From contig JACJXU010000006.1 in NCBI GenBank assembly GCA_020636475.1, forward strand, positions 95,438-159,437: a stretch of DNA of 64,000 bases, in the 5' to 3' direction. The stretch is from Chitinophagales bacterium (GTDB taxonomy: Bacteria; Bacteroidota; Bacteroidia; Chitinophagales; UBA2359). The position numbers and the translations under genes are program-made. The notes under the pieces were generated by a model that made no database searches, had not been told where the DNA came from, and saw only the letters and a program-made list of their open reading frames with translations. This document shows positions 26,389-36,482 of this stretch, in pieces (position 1 is the first letter of the stretch; each line of letters opens with the position of its first letter).

Positions 26389-27114
26389 TTAAATGCGGTA
26401 TTGCGCAATTACACCACTATTATTCACTTCAATCAAATAAATCCAATGTTCATTCAACTGGCAAATTAAGCATCCGTCCTTAATACAGAGGCGTGGGGTT
26501 TTGTTGATGGGCGAATCGGTAATGGTCTTGCGAATTAAGCCATGTTGCTTATTCAGCTCAAGTGTACAGCTTATTTCATCGACTAAAATGTTAATTTTTT
26601 CAACATCTTCTACTGCCACTTTCCCTATGGTAGATTTGTCGCTGTTTATAAGCGAAATAGCTTCTACTCTTGTTGGATAAACGCCTGTGTAGGAATTTTT
26701 TTGATAACCGAAATTTGTAATCAAATATTTTACAGTTTGGTTGTACATACTTGAGTTTAAGTACTCAAATCCTGAAGGAATACAGCCCAAACTCTTGTTG
26801 TTTACCCTGTATTTGTAATCAATATTAGCAAATTCGGGAGCAGGATAACCAATTAGTTTCAAGTGCGCAGTTCCTTGTATATAGTCGCGCAAACCCATTC
26901 CAACATTTGCCGCAGGCACGATAAAAAATAGACTTAGCAAGAGAATAATATATTTTATCGGATTGGGTTTTCGTTGCAGCAATTTGTAAGTGGTTGCAAT
27001 GATGACTATTAGCGAAACAGGAAATATTTGTAAATAAATCGTCAGCCAACAAATGAGAATGCCCAAAACTAATATTTTAAAGTTTCCGCTTATGTTCAGA
27101 GGTTTACACCACAA
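26389..27114 (-). CDS. Unknown membrane-anchored protein
   Basis: I do not recognise this gene. A TTG start at 27114, overlapping the leuS stop by 11 bases, gives about 241 residues. An ATG at 27201 would place the start deep inside leuS and is less likely. Two hydrophobic segments near the N-terminus (ILVLGILICWLTIYLQIF with PVSLIVIIATTY, and YIILLLSLFFIVPAANVGM) suggest membrane anchoring. About 150 residues follow without a family I can name. They include two cysteines in CIKDGCLIC-like spacing near the C-terminus. The close coupling to leuS suggests the same transcript. Confidence 0.6.
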   Translation of the reverse strand: MWCKPLNISGNFKILVLGILICWLTIYLQIFPVSLIVIIATTYKLLQRKPNPIKYIILLLSLFFIVPAANVGMGLRDYIQGTAHLKLIGYPAPEFANIDYKYRVNNKSLGCIPSGFEYLNSSMYNQTVKYLITNFGYQKNSYTGVYPTRVEAISLINSDKSTIGKVAVEDVEKINILVDEISCTLELNKQHGLIRKTITDSPINKTPRLCIKDGCLICQLNEHWIYLIEVNNSGVIAQYRI

Positions 27115-29872
27115 TATTAATAATCTTGCTCGCCACATAAATAAAGCGTTTGGGGGCATTGCCATTCGTCCATTGCTGTACGCGCTCTTCTGCCAAAACA
27201 ATGTTTTTTACTTCGGCTTCCGGCAGCGATTTATCTAACGTTATTTTGTGGCGCAATTTGCCGTTTATCATTATCGGATACTCAAATGTCGATTCTATCA
27301 AATATTTTTCTTCCGCCTGCGGGTAATCTGCCTGATGAATACTAAACGTATTGCCCATCAACGCCCAAAGTTCTTCAGCAATAAAAGGGGCAAAGGGCGC
27401 AATAAGTAAGCAAAGTGGCTCTAATACGGCGCGTTTGTTGCACTGCAAACTACTCAGCTCATTGGCGCAAACCATAAAACTACTTACGGCAGTATTAAAC
27501 GAAAAACGCTCAATATCTTCACTTACTTTTTTAATGGTTTTATGCAAAATTTTCAACTCGTTTTCGTTGGCAACTTCGGCGGATAACTCAAACGCATTTT
27601 GCTCGTTGTGAAACAATCGCCAAAACTTGCGGATAAACTTCGCCACGCCTTCAATTCCTTTGGTGTCCCAGGGTTTGTGTTGCTCTATGGGTCCCAAAAA
27701 CATTTCAAACATGCGGAAAGTGTCGGCACCGTATTCGGCTACAATTTCATTGGGGTCAACAGTATTGTACATTCTTTTCGACATTTTTTCAACCTCTACG
27801 CCGCAAACATATTTGCCATTTTCCAACAAAAATTCCGCTTCGCGAAAATCTTCATGCCAGTTGCGCAATTTGTCAAGGTCTAAAACATCATTTTTATCCA
27901 CAAAACTAATAGGAATATGGAGTGCAATCGTATCGTGTTGGTCTTTTAGTCCTGCTGATACAAACTGATTGGTTTCTTTTATCCGATAAACCAAATTTGA
28001 CCGTCCCTGAATCATTCCTTGATTGATGAGTTTTTGGAAAGGTTCTTCGGTAGGCACATACCCCAAATCGAACAGGAATTTGTGCCAAAAGCGTGCGTAC
28101 AACAAGTGTCCTACGGCGTGTTCGGAGCCACCTAAGTACAAATCCACACTTTTCCAGTAGTGCAAAGCCTGTTTCGAAGCAAATGCTTGGTCGTTGTGTG
28201 CGTCCATATAACGCAAAAAATACCAACTGGAACCGGCATAACCCGGCATAGTATCGGTTTCGCGGAGGTGATTTTCGTCGTAGCGCACCCAGTCGTTTAA
28301 GTTGGCTAAGGGCGAGCGTCCGTCTTTGCTGGGCAAGTAGGAACTCACTTCGGGAAGCGTAAGCGGAAGTTCGTTTAATGGCAAGGTAGTGGCAATGCCT
28401 TGACGGTTGTAAATAATAGGAAACGGCTCGCCCCAGTAACGTTGCCGACTAAAGCCCGCATCGCGCTGACGATAATTTATTTTTCCCCAACCAATTTCTT
28501 TTTCTTCTAAAACAGCAATGGCTTTTTCAATGGCTTCGGGTACTTCCATACCATTCAAAAAGTCCGAATTTATCATAATGCCCAATTTGTCTTGTTTGCT
28601 GGCACCCGGATATTTGCTTTTATCTACTACGTCTATTATTTCCAAGTCAAAATGTTCGGCAAAAGCCAAGTCGCGTTCATCATCGGCGGGAACAGCCATA
28701 ATTGCGCCTGTGCCATAACCCGCCAACACATATTCGCTCAACCAAATTGGCAATTTTTTTCCGGTAAAAGGATGAATACAATAAGCACCCGTAAACACAC
28801 CACTTATTTTTTTCTCGGCTTGGCGTTCACGCTCCGAGCGGCGATTTACATAATCGACATACGCTGCTACTGCGTTTTGCTGTTCGGGCGAGCAAATTTC
28901 GTTTACCCAAGGATGTTCGGGAGCCAATACCATAAAAGTCGCGCCGAAAATGGTGTCGGGGCGGGTGGTGAAAATTTCTAATTTTTCGGAAAAATTTTCA
29001 ATCGGAAAAAATACGGTAGCTCCTTTCGATTTGCCAATCCAGTGGCGTTGTTGTTCTTTCAAGGCTTCGGACCATTCGAGCTTGTCTAAGCCGGAAAGTA
29101 AACGCTCCGAGTAGGCAGTAATGCGCAAAAACCATTGGGCGAGCTTGCGTTTGAGAACCGGAAATCCGCCGCGTTCCGAAAAACCATCTTTTACTTCATC
29201 ATTTGCCAATACCGTGCCCAAACCTTCGCACCACCACACTTCGCTTTCTTGCCGAAATGCCAAGCGGTAGTTCATCAATACATCGGCTTGTTGGCGAGGG
29301 GACATCGCTTTCCATTCGTTTGCCGAAAAAACGGTTTCTTGCGAAGTAGCCGCGTGAATGCGCTTATTTCCTTCTTTTTCAAAAACATCAACCAATTCTT
29401 GCATCGGGCGTGCTTGTTGGCTATCGTTGCAGTAATAATGATGGAAAAGTTGCACAAAAATCCATTGCGTCCAGTGGTAATATTTTGGGTCGGAGGTATT
29501 CACTTCGCGGTCCCAGTCGTAGTCGAAACCAATGTTGCGCAGTTGGGATTTGAAGGTGGCAATATTTTTGGCAGTTGTTATGGCAGGATGCTGTCCGGTT
29601 TGGATAGCGTACTGTTCGGCGGGCAAGCCAAATGCATCGAAACCCATTGGGTGAAGCACATTGAAGCCGCTCATTCGTTTGAAGCGTGCGTATATATCGG
29701 AAGCTATGTAGCCCAAAGGATGCCCAACGTGCAAGCCTGCGCCGGAAGGGTAGGGAAACATGTCTAAGACATAATATTTGGGCTTGTTGCTATGGTTGCT
29801 TACTTGGTAGGTTTTTTCGTTTTCCCAGCGTTGCAAAAACTTCGCTTCTATTTCTTTAAAATTATAATCCAT
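27104..29872 (-). CDS. leuS: Leucyl-tRNA synthetase
   Basis: This 922-residue class I synthetase charges tRNA-Leu. The HIGH-type motif is HVGH at residues 48-51 in PYPSGAGLHVGHPLGY. The CP1 editing domain includes TTRPDTIFGATFMVLAPEHP and VPADDERDLAFA. The KMSKS-type motif appears as EKMSKRMYNTVDP. The ATG at 29872 begins MDYNFKEIEAKFLQRWE, the conserved start. A longer frame to 30055 adds 61 residues of A/T-rich non-coding type and is rejected. Confidence 0.96.
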   Translation of the reverse strand: MDYNFKEIEAKFLQRWENEKTYQVSNHSNKPKYYVLDMFPYPSGAGLHVGHPLGYIASDIYARFKRMSGFNVLHPMGFDAFGLPAEQYAIQTGQHPAITTAKNIATFKSQLRNIGFDYDWDREVNTSDPKYYHWTQWIFVQLFHHYYCNDSQQARPMQELVDVFEKEGNKRIHAATSQETVFSANEWKAMSPRQQADVLMNYRLAFRQESEVWWCEGLGTVLANDEVKDGFSERGGFPVLKRKLAQWFLRITAYSERLLSGLDKLEWSEALKEQQRHWIGKSKGATVFFPIENFSEKLEIFTTRPDTIFGATFMVLAPEHPWVNEICSPEQQNAVAAYVDYVNRRSERERQAEKKISGVFTGAYCIHPFTGKKLPIWLSEYVLAGYGTGAIMAVPADDERDLAFAEHFDLEIIDVVDKSKYPGASKQDKLGIMINSDFLNGMEVPEAIEKAIAVLEEKEIGWGKINYRQRDAGFSRQRYWGEPFPIIYNRQGIATTLPLNELPLTLPEVSSYLPSKDGRSPLANLNDWVRYDENHLRETDTMPGYAGSSWYFLRYMDAHNDQAFASKQALHYWKSVDLYLGGSEHAVGHLLYARFWHKFLFDLGYVPTEEPFQKLINQGMIQGRSNLVYRIKETNQFVSAGLKDQHDTIALHIPISFVDKNDVLDLDKLRNWHEDFREAEFLLENGKYVCGVEVEKMSKRMYNTVDPNEIVAEYGADTFRMFEMFLGPIEQHKPWDTKGIEGVAKFIRKFWRLFHNEQNAFELSAEVANENELKILHKTIKKVSEDIERFSFNTAVSSFMVCANELSSLQCNKRAVLEPLCLLIAPFAPFIAEELWALMGNTFSIHQADYPQAEEKYLIESTFEYPIMINGKLRHKITLDKSLPEAEVKNIVLAEERVQQWTNGNAPKRFIYVASKIINIVV

Positions 29873-30178
29873 TACTGTTTTCGTATTTTTGGATACAAAG
29901 AAACATAAATTGAAAAGAATAAAAAAGAGATACAGTTTTTTTGCTTTGAGTATTCTTTTTGTATGGAAGTTCTTTTGACTTTTTTGAGAAAAAGCAAGAT
30001 TAACGATATTTGCAATGTAAATTGTAAAATAAAATAAATATTTTTGCCCAATCAACCATTTACGCTGTGAAAGGACATGGTATTTCTAAATCTGGGGTTT
30101 ATATAAGAAAAAGACACAAAAAGCCATTGATTTCTCTTTAATTGTGTGAATTTCGCATATTATAAAGTGCAAATTTTT

Positions 30179-31561
30179 ATGATGTATTCGCGAGAAGTTT
30201 TAGAAACCATTCATCAAACACATATTTCGGGCGAACCGAGCTTGCAGCTCTACGGCAAAAGCTTGCGTGAAGTACCCGCAGAAATAGCTTTGCTGAAAGA
30301 TATAGAAGAGTTGGATTTAAGCGAAAATCAACTCAGCCGTTTGCCAAAAGAAATAATGGCACTCCAGAATTTGCGTGTTATCCGATTGGAGTTTAATCAG
30401 TTTAAGGAGTTTCCCCAAGAACTTTTGTCCTTGCCATTGTTGGAGGTGATAGATTTGGAAGGAAATCAAATTGCGCAAATTCCCGAAACTATCGAAAAAT
30501 TAGAAAATTTGCAATGCCTTACTTTGAACGGCAATCTGTTGAAAAAAATTCCACATGGCATAACGCAACTGCGACACTTGGAGTCCTTAGAAATTAAAAA
30601 AAACCAACTCTATTTTTTGCCGGCAAATGTGGGAAATTTAGTGCATTTGAAGGTGTTTAATGTCGCCGAAAACAAACTTTTGGGTTTGCCCAGCAGTTTG
30701 GCAAATGCGAAAAACCTTGTCTCGCTCAATGTATCGGGCAATCAATTACACGAATTTCCAGAGGTGCTGTGTTATTTGCCCCAATTGCGGTTTTTGAATG
30801 TTGCTAATAATAAGATGCAACATTTACCGGATGAAATTGCCGAACTCCGACAACTGCAAACACTTATTGCCAAAGATAATGAGTTGGAACACTTGCCCGC
30901 AAGCATTGGTTCGTTGGAGCAGCTAAAAGAACTTGTAGTTAATAACAACAAATTACGCAATTTGCCGCTTCAACTTACACACTTATTACATTTAAATAAG
31001 TTCGGTTATCAGGAAAATCCATTGCCATCAAACTTATTGGAGGCGAATGATAAAAATATTTTTGCCAAACTTTATGCCTTACTCAATCCCGACTGCCAAT
31101 TTACGGAAAAAACAAGCTCGTACAGTCTGTTGCTTGCCGTAAAAAAAGATAAAAGCAATATTGTAAAAAAATATTTACAGCTTTTGCCGGATTATTTTCA
31201 AGCGGCATACCAGCTAAATGCCGAGCTAAATTGTTGTACACATTCTTTAGGTTTGCAACTACAAATGCAGTTGCCCGACAGAATTACACAGGAAATGTGC
31301 ATTGGAGCATTGATTGAATACTTAAATGTAGTAACGAGACACACACCACAAATGCTTTTTGAGTTGGCGCACGACTTTGATGTTAGTTTTGCGATGAGTG
31401 TGAGGCTCCATGTGGAATTTCTCGAAAACTGGTGTATCGTTCATCGCATAAATGTACTGCATGTAAAAGAGGAAATACGGCAAATAATTAACCAACTCCA
31501 ACAAAAATTAGTCCCCGCGAATGAAAAAGGCGAAAGCCCCGTTCCTTATCAAGCACGTTAA
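30179..31561 (+). CDS. Leucine-rich-repeat protein
   Basis: With ATG 30179 the product has 460 residues. About eleven 23-residue leucine-rich repeats of the bacterial/plant-like type (consensus LxxLPxxIxxLxxLxxLxLxxNxL) run from residue ~25 to ~285. Examples are LDLSENQLSRLPKEIMAL and LNVSGNQLHEFPEVLCYL. The last ~175 residues have no repeats and are mostly helical. There is no signal peptide or T9SS domain, so a cytoplasmic role, perhaps protein binding, is likely. GTG 30146 would add 11 residues. It converges directly on the oxidoreductase gene. Confidence 0.85.
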   Translation: MMYSREVLETIHQTHISGEPSLQLYGKSLREVPAEIALLKDIEELDLSENQLSRLPKEIMALQNLRVIRLEFNQFKEFPQELLSLPLLEVIDLEGNQIAQIPETIEKLENLQCLTLNGNLLKKIPHGITQLRHLESLEIKKNQLYFLPANVGNLVHLKVFNVAENKLLGLPSSLANAKNLVSLNVSGNQLHEFPEVLCYLPQLRFLNVANNKMQHLPDEIAELRQLQTLIAKDNELEHLPASIGSLEQLKELVVNNNKLRNLPLQLTHLLHLNKFGYQENPLPSNLLEANDKNIFAKLYALLNPDCQFTEKTSSYSLLLAVKKDKSNIVKKYLQLLPDYFQAAYQLNAELNCCTHSLGLQLQMQLPDRITQEMCIGALIEYLNVVTRHTPQMLFELAHDFDVSFAMSVRLHVEFLENWCIVHRINVLHVKEEIRQIINQLQQKLVPANEKGESPVPYQAR

Positions 31562-32608
31562 TTAGTTTTTGGTAGAAAAATCTTTGGCACAAGCGTAAAA
31601 ATTTTCGATTATCTCCACAACTTTCAAACCTTCGTAGGCATTGGTCATAATGTGTTGATTGCCTCTGAGCGTTTGTACTACATTGTCAATTATTTGGTGA
31701 TGATTGGACATAGAACCTTCGTAGTAGCCATAGTTGTTGGCAGGCAAAGAAGTAGGAATATTTTCCAAATCGAAACCCGCCGTAGCCTGATAATCGATAG
31801 TGTTGAGGTATTTCCCCCCAATTTTTATCGTAGCATTTTCAGCAAAAATACTGAGAGAGCCTTCCATATTTTGCCGATAGGCGGCAGTGGTATAATTGAG
31901 GCTGCCAATTGCTTGTACGTTGGGTAGCCAAAAGGTAAAATTTCCTGTATCTTCAAATTCTATGGTGTGTTGATGATTGAAATTGCGGATAATGCCCTGC
32001 TGTGGCACCACATCGCCAAAGAGGTAATACAGAATATCAATAAAGTGACTAAATTGTGTGAACAGTGTGCCGCCGTCTAAAGCGCGTGTACCTCGCCATG
32101 ATGAGGACTGATAGTAAGCGTCATTGCGATTCCAAAAGCAGTTTACCACTACCGAACCTATTTTGCCCAATTGTTTTGTGCGGAGAAGTTGTTTTACTGC
32201 CTGCACGGGCGGATTGTAGCGGTTTTGTTTTACGACATATAGTTTTTTTTCGCAGCGTAAAGCGGTATGCAACATGGCTTCGGCATCTGTTTTGTGTATT
32301 GCCATCGGTTTTTCTACCAAAACATTTTTGCCTTGTTCTAAGGCTTCTATGCTCAAGGCGGCGTGCGTGCCGTTGGGCGTGCAAATATTTACCATGTCCA
32401 AGTTTTTGCCCAACAGTTCGGCGTAACTGTCAAAGGCTACACACTTATATTGTTGGGCAAAAGATTTTCCTTTGGCGATATCAATATCATACACACCTAC
32501 TAAGCTTGCTTCGGGCTGGGCGTTTATGTGTTGTGCGTGGCGTTGTGCCACTAAACCGCAACCTACAAGCGCGAATTTTACTTTGGGAGACTGTTGGATA
32601 AGCGAAAT
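31562..32608 (-). CDS. Gfo/Idh/MocA-family oxidoreductase without a canonical start codon
   Basis: This NAD(P)-dependent sugar-type dehydrogenase has the Rossmann start KFALVGCGLVAQRH, then VYDIDIAKGKSFAQQY, NICTPNGTHAALSIEAL and the EKPMAI motif. The C-terminal sheet domain includes FWNRNDAYYQSSSWRGT. The first regular start codon is a GTG at 32551, which lies after the glycine-rich loop and would delete it. The same frame is open upstream to 32611 and contains the loop, but it holds only ATT, CTT and ATC as possible starts. ATT at 32608 is my best guess. It follows carbonic anhydrase by 23 bases. Confidence 0.8.
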   Translation of the reverse strand: MSLIQQSPKVKFALVGCGLVAQRHAQHINAQPEASLVGVYDIDIAKGKSFAQQYKCVAFDSYAELLGKNLDMVNICTPNGTHAALSIEALEQGKNVLVEKPMAIHKTDAEAMLHTALRCEKKLYVVKQNRYNPPVQAVKQLLRTKQLGKIGSVVVNCFWNRNDAYYQSSSWRGTRALDGGTLFTQFSHFIDILYYLFGDVVPQQGIIRNFNHQHTIEFEDTGNFTFWLPNVQAIGSLNYTTAAYRQNMEGSLSIFAENATIKIGGKYLNTIDYQATAGFDLENIPTSLPANNYGYYEGSMSNHHQIIDNVVQTLRGNQHIMTNAYEGLKVVEIIENFYACAKDFSTKN

Positions 32609-32631
32609 TTTTTAGGTAGTGTTTAATGCTT

Positions 32632-33258
32632 TTAGGATAAACGATAAATTTCCATAATATTTTCCAATAGTTTATTGAAATCTATTTTCAAATCAATCAA
32701 TTTCCCCGAATGAATGTCGAACACCCAACCGTGAACTTGTAGTCCGCGTTCGCGATACGCCTGTTGTACGGCTGCGGTTTTTATCAAATTGATACACTGT
32801 TCCTGCACATTTAGTTCTACCAAACGGTCGTAGCGGCGTTCTTCGTTTTCTATGGCTTTCAATTCGTTTTTATGAATGCGATACACATCGCGAATATTGC
32901 GCAGCCACGGATTGAGAATGCCCAAATCGGCAGCCTGCATAGCCGCTTTTACACCACCGCAGGCATAGTGTCCGCACACTACTACGTGGTTTACTTTTAG
33001 GTGGTTGATGGCATAATTCACCACCGACATTACGTTGAGGTCGATGCTGATGACCATATTGGCAATGTTGCGATGTACAAATACTTCGCCTGGCTGCAAA
33101 CCCATCAAGTCTTCGGCAGTAACACGACTATCGGAGCAGCCTATGTACAAAAGTTCGGGATTTTGCCCTTTGCCAAGATTGGAAAAATAGTCCGCATCTA
33201 CGCTCAATTTGTCGATAATCCACTGTTTGTTGTTTTCAAAAATTTTGTCTAATTGCAT
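32632..33258 (-). CDS. can: Beta-class carbonic anhydrase
   Basis: This 208-residue enzyme interconverts CO2 and bicarbonate. Zinc ligands are Cys41 with the Asp43-Arg45 dyad in GCSDSRV, and His97 and Cys100 in CGHYACGG. HRNIANMV and DLNVMSVVNYAINHLKV are also typical. The length and N-terminus are as expected. It shares the strand and probably the transcript with the Gfo/Idh-type gene. Confidence 0.94.
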   Translation of the reverse strand: MQLDKIFENNKQWIIDKLSVDADYFSNLGKGQNPELLYIGCSDSRVTAEDLMGLQPGEVFVHRNIANMVISIDLNVMSVVNYAINHLKVNHVVVCGHYACGGVKAAMQAADLGILNPWLRNIRDVYRIHKNELKAIENEERRYDRLVELNVQEQCINLIKTAAVQQAYRERGLQVHGWVFDIHSGKLIDLKIDFNKLLENIMEIYRLS

Positions 33259-33344
33259 ATTTCCTTGTTGTTAATATTACGTAAAAAATGATATTTTCCT
33301 TTAAAATAACGCCTCAATTCATCCAATCAGCACGGTATGAAAAA

Positions 33345-34532
33345 TTATTTAGAATCTACTAAATTTTGGCTTGCAGCTGCCGAAATATTAGTATCGGGCG
33401 ATGCGTTAGAAGTGTTTTTTAGCGCATCGTCAGGATTGTTGTAATCGGAATCGTTGTTTTTATCCAATGAATATACGCGTTTTATCCAAGAAGGTAAAAT
33501 AAGCGCGCCCAAAATGAGGTAGGGCCAATACGTAAGCAATCGCCACATACCGCCCACAGCAATAGCCAATCCTTTGTCGGGCAAAAAATCATTGTAAAAA
33601 GTGGTAAAAACACCTTCGGCTACGCCGGCACCGCCGGGAGTGGGCGTAATGAGCAACATAAAATACAGTGCCATTTGTCTGCCAAAAACCAAAAAAATAT
33701 CTTGTACCTGTACTACTGCCATTACCAAAAACACCACCACCATAAAGCGCGAAGACCAAGCTAATGCCGTGGTTCCCAATCCTTTGAGCCAAAAAGAAGT
33801 GGGTTCTTTTTTGAGCGCAGCAGAGGCTATGCTAATGTCGTCGCCGAGTTTTGCTGCCGATTTTTTCCAGCGTCTCAGCAAGGGATTACTGGTTAGTTTT
33901 AGCAGCACCCATTTTATCATGCGCGGATTTACAAACAAGCCGTAAGTGATAATGAGCGTATAAGCACACATAAACAGAAAGGCGATAAAAAAGCCATAAA
34001 CCGTAACATCTCCGCTAAAAATAGTGTAAGAAGTGAGGTCTTTGAACTTTGGCGACAGCAAAACATTGCCGTAGGCGAGCCAGAAAATAATGGTAAGTCC
34101 CAAGAAAAATACACTATCCAAGAAAATGGTAAACAAAATAAGTGCTGTAGCTTTTCCGGCATTTATTTTTTCTTTGGTAAGCAAAAACAAACCTACCGCC
34201 GTGCCGCCAACCATAGTGGGCGTTATTGCCGAAGAAAATTCCCACACCGAAATTACCTGAAACGCCTGTTTCCAACTGAGAGTTTTATCCGTAAGGCTAC
34301 GAATACGCCACATATAGGCAAATTGTCGAACGCCAGCCATAAGTACCGCCAGTGCTACCAACAAGGAGGAAGATTTTTTCCAGTTGATGGCATTTACACT
34401 TTCCATATCAAAGTTTACCGCAAGCATCCACACAACTACGCCCACACCCAACAAAATTGGAATGATAATTTTATTGGGGCGCAAAGATTCTAACACTTCT
34501 TTGCTGTTGTCAATTGGATTGTGTTCGCTCAT
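33345..34532 (-). CDS. Flippase-like (YbhN/UPF0104, LPG synthase TM-type) membrane protein
   Basis: This 395-residue protein has about eight hydrophobic segments. Characteristic blocks are RQFAYMWRIRSLTDKTLSWKQAF, VWEFSSAITPTMVGGTAVGLFLL and TPTPGGAGVAEGVFTTFYND. The family includes the transmembrane part of lysylphosphatidylglycerol synthase and putative lipid flippases. There is no catalytic synthase domain here. About 50 hydrophilic residues rich in Asn, Asp and Ser end the protein. Its substrate is unknown. Confidence 0.82.
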   Translation of the reverse strand: MSEHNPIDNSKEVLESLRPNKIIIPILLGVGVVVWMLAVNFDMESVNAINWKKSSSLLVALAVLMAGVRQFAYMWRIRSLTDKTLSWKQAFQVISVWEFSSAITPTMVGGTAVGLFLLTKEKINAGKATALILFTIFLDSVFFLGLTIIFWLAYGNVLLSPKFKDLTSYTIFSGDVTVYGFFIAFLFMCAYTLIITYGLFVNPRMIKWVLLKLTSNPLLRRWKKSAAKLGDDISIASAALKKEPTSFWLKGLGTTALAWSSRFMVVVFLVMAVVQVQDIFLVFGRQMALYFMLLITPTPGGAGVAEGVFTTFYNDFLPDKGLAIAVGGMWRLLTYWPYLILGALILPSWIKRVYSLDKNNDSDYNNPDDALKNTSNASPDTNISAAASQNLVDSK

Positions 34533-34716
34533 AAAAAATGTTAATGTGGAATGCTTTTTTCGATTTTTGAATAAGCCACCGTTAAATTGTGTAGATTGAA
34601 AAAAATACCATTTGGTTGGTTTGGGCTTATGTATAAACTTCGCGACAAGATTTAAGATAAAACGTTTAAGCTACAACTATCAAAAAGCGCAAAGTGTTTT
34701 AAAAATTGTTCCGACA

Positions 34717-36204
34717 TCAAAATTTAATTTTGGTTAATACAAATTCGTTGCGGTAATTAAATGCAGGAATAATAATTTCTTCGTTAGAAATTTGTCGGGC
34801 ATGGCGATTTGCCAGCAGTATATTATATTCTTGTGCATTAAACATTGTTTTGATGGTATATTTTCCCAAGGCATCAATTTCATAAGCTAACACATTTGCC
34901 TTGTAGTTTGTTTCGTCATTAAACAATAACTGCAATTTATCTTTGCTATTCATCAAGCCAAAAGAAGCGTAGTAGCCATTGTCTCCCTCCGAATATTGGC
35001 TTTTGCTGAGCATAGTATCCCAAAGCAACTTGCCGTCAGGGTCAATAGACAGCACCAAAACATCATTAAAGCTATAGGTTTTAATTTGACGGTCGCGCTG
35101 CCCAAAGTCATTCAATACACTCATCGAATTATAAATCGTGCGATTGCTTATTTCCGTTGCCTCGTTTATCAAAATTATTCCGCCATCGTTTCGTGCCAGC
35201 AGTGCCACAAGTTCCAAATCCCGAATGCCCAGCACATTGTTCACCACATAATTGTTATTGTTCAGTCCTGCAATCATTTCAGGCGAAAAAGCTACTTTTT
35301 CCAAGCGAATGGTTTGCAAGTCGTCCGCATCGAAAGTGGCATAAATGTAGCCATTGTGAATATAGTTTTGTTTTTCGGAGTACATTCCGCCCAAAATAAT
35401 GCGATTATTGCGCCGGTCTTCGTCCATATACATTTCGCCCCAAGGAAAATCACTGCTTATCAGTCCGATGTTTTGCAATATCACCGAAGTTTCAGCGTCC
35501 GGTTTTTGGCAAATAAGTTGCGCAGCATCGTACTCGCCACTACTCCACGTATTGCGTTTTTTTTGTAGTGCCAAAAAGTACAAGTTGCCCTTGCTGCTCA
35601 CCAACGTTTGTTGTATTTTCCAGTTATCGGCAATATCAATGCCCTTTTGTAACAAAAGCTGCCCGTCCGCATTGAAAAGCCAATAATCCATACTGCGGTA
35701 GTCGTTGTTTCCTTTGTTAAATTTCATCAGGGCAAAAAAATTGGTTTCAGCATTACTTTCCACTTTCCATTCGTATGCCTTGTCACCAATAGTTTGCGAA
35801 AACTCGGTAATAAGCAAATCCTCGTTCAAAGGTTTCAGCTTCAGGTTCATATATTTCAAAAATACCTGCACCAAATTTCCTTTTTTTATATAATAAAACA
35901 TATAAAATTTGTCCCACGAAGCCAAAACTTCTATTACCCGTGCTTTTTTGTCGGGCAAATTGAAAGTGCGCGACCACTCCAATTGCAAATTATCGCGATT
36001 ATACGCTTCAAACTGATGATACCTTTCGCCAAATTTGTACACCAAAATTCCTTCATTCGATGCTCCTAAAATATCAAAACCACCTACTTTATTATCAATT
36101 TTTTGTGGTTTGGTAAAAAATATTTCTTGCGCTCCTACGGGCGATAGGCAATAAAAAAATAAGCAACAGAAGGTAAAAAAAAGCCTTTTGGAAATAGTCG
36201 GCAT
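34717..36204 (-). CDS. Unknown exported protein
   Basis: I do not recognise this 495-residue protein. It begins with a signal peptide (LFFTFCCLFFYCLSPVGAQ). The rest is rich in beta-strand-like alternation, with blocks such as VGGFDILGASNEGILVYKFG, WKVESNAETNFFALMKF and GKLLWDTMLSKSQYSEGDNG that suggest a propeller or similar sheet-rich fold. There is no lipobox, no transmembrane anchor and no T9SS domain, so a periplasmic location is likely. A TATATTTG promoter element lies upstream. Confidence 0.7.
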   Translation of the reverse strand: MPTISKRLFFTFCCLFFYCLSPVGAQEIFFTKPQKIDNKVGGFDILGASNEGILVYKFGERYHQFEAYNRDNLQLEWSRTFNLPDKKARVIEVLASWDKFYMFYYIKKGNLVQVFLKYMNLKLKPLNEDLLITEFSQTIGDKAYEWKVESNAETNFFALMKFNKGNNDYRSMDYWLFNADGQLLLQKGIDIADNWKIQQTLVSSKGNLYFLALQKKRNTWSSGEYDAAQLICQKPDAETSVILQNIGLISSDFPWGEMYMDEDRRNNRIILGGMYSEKQNYIHNGYIYATFDADDLQTIRLEKVAFSPEMIAGLNNNNYVVNNVLGIRDLELVALLARNDGGIILINEATEISNRTIYNSMSVLNDFGQRDRQIKTYSFNDVLVLSIDPDGKLLWDTMLSKSQYSEGDNGYYASFGLMNSKDKLQLLFNDETNYKANVLAYEIDALGKYTIKTMFNAQEYNILLANRHARQISNEEIIIPAFNYRNEFVLTKIKF

Positions 36205-36224
36205 ACGAGAAAATATTTACGATA

Positions 36225-36232
36225 CAAATATA
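36225..36232 (-). promoter_or_regulatory. -7 element of the unknown exported protein gene
   Basis: The minus strand reads TATATTTG, a full TAnnTTTG match about 20 bases from the gene start at 36204. Confidence 0.5.
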
Positions 36233-36382
36233 AAATTAGTGCATTTTTCTGGAAAAAAAGTAACAGGACAAAGTTAATACTTTCGATAGATTTCGGGTGT
36301 TAAATAGCATTAAATAAACAGAATGTCTCCTCCAAAGATTTATAATAAAAAAAGGAGCGCAAAAAATTACACTCCTTTTTAG

Positions 36383-36455
36383 TGATCCCGCTGGGGCTCG
36401 AACCCAGGACCCACGCCTTAAAAGGGCGTTGCTCTACCAACTGAGCTACGGAATC
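36383..36455 (-). tRNA. tRNA-Lys (UUU)
   Basis: On the minus strand the 73-base molecule starts GATTCCG and ends CGGGATC plus discriminator A, pairing with one G-U. The D arm has GCTCAGTTGGTAGAGC. The anticodon stem CGCC/GGCG carries the loop CTTTTAA with anticodon TTT, and the T arm has GGGTTCGAGCCCC. CCA is not encoded. Confidence 0.95.
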
Positions 36456-36482
36456 TGCACCATTGCTTTCAAAAAAGCTCCG

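Noticed and set aside
27115..27201. Longer start for the unknown membrane protein inside leuS
   Set aside because: It would overlap 98 bases of a conserved gene; the TTG at 27114 is more plausible.
29873..30055. 61-codon N-terminal extension of leuS
   Set aside because: The extension is A/T-rich and precedes the conserved start MDYNFKEIEAKF.
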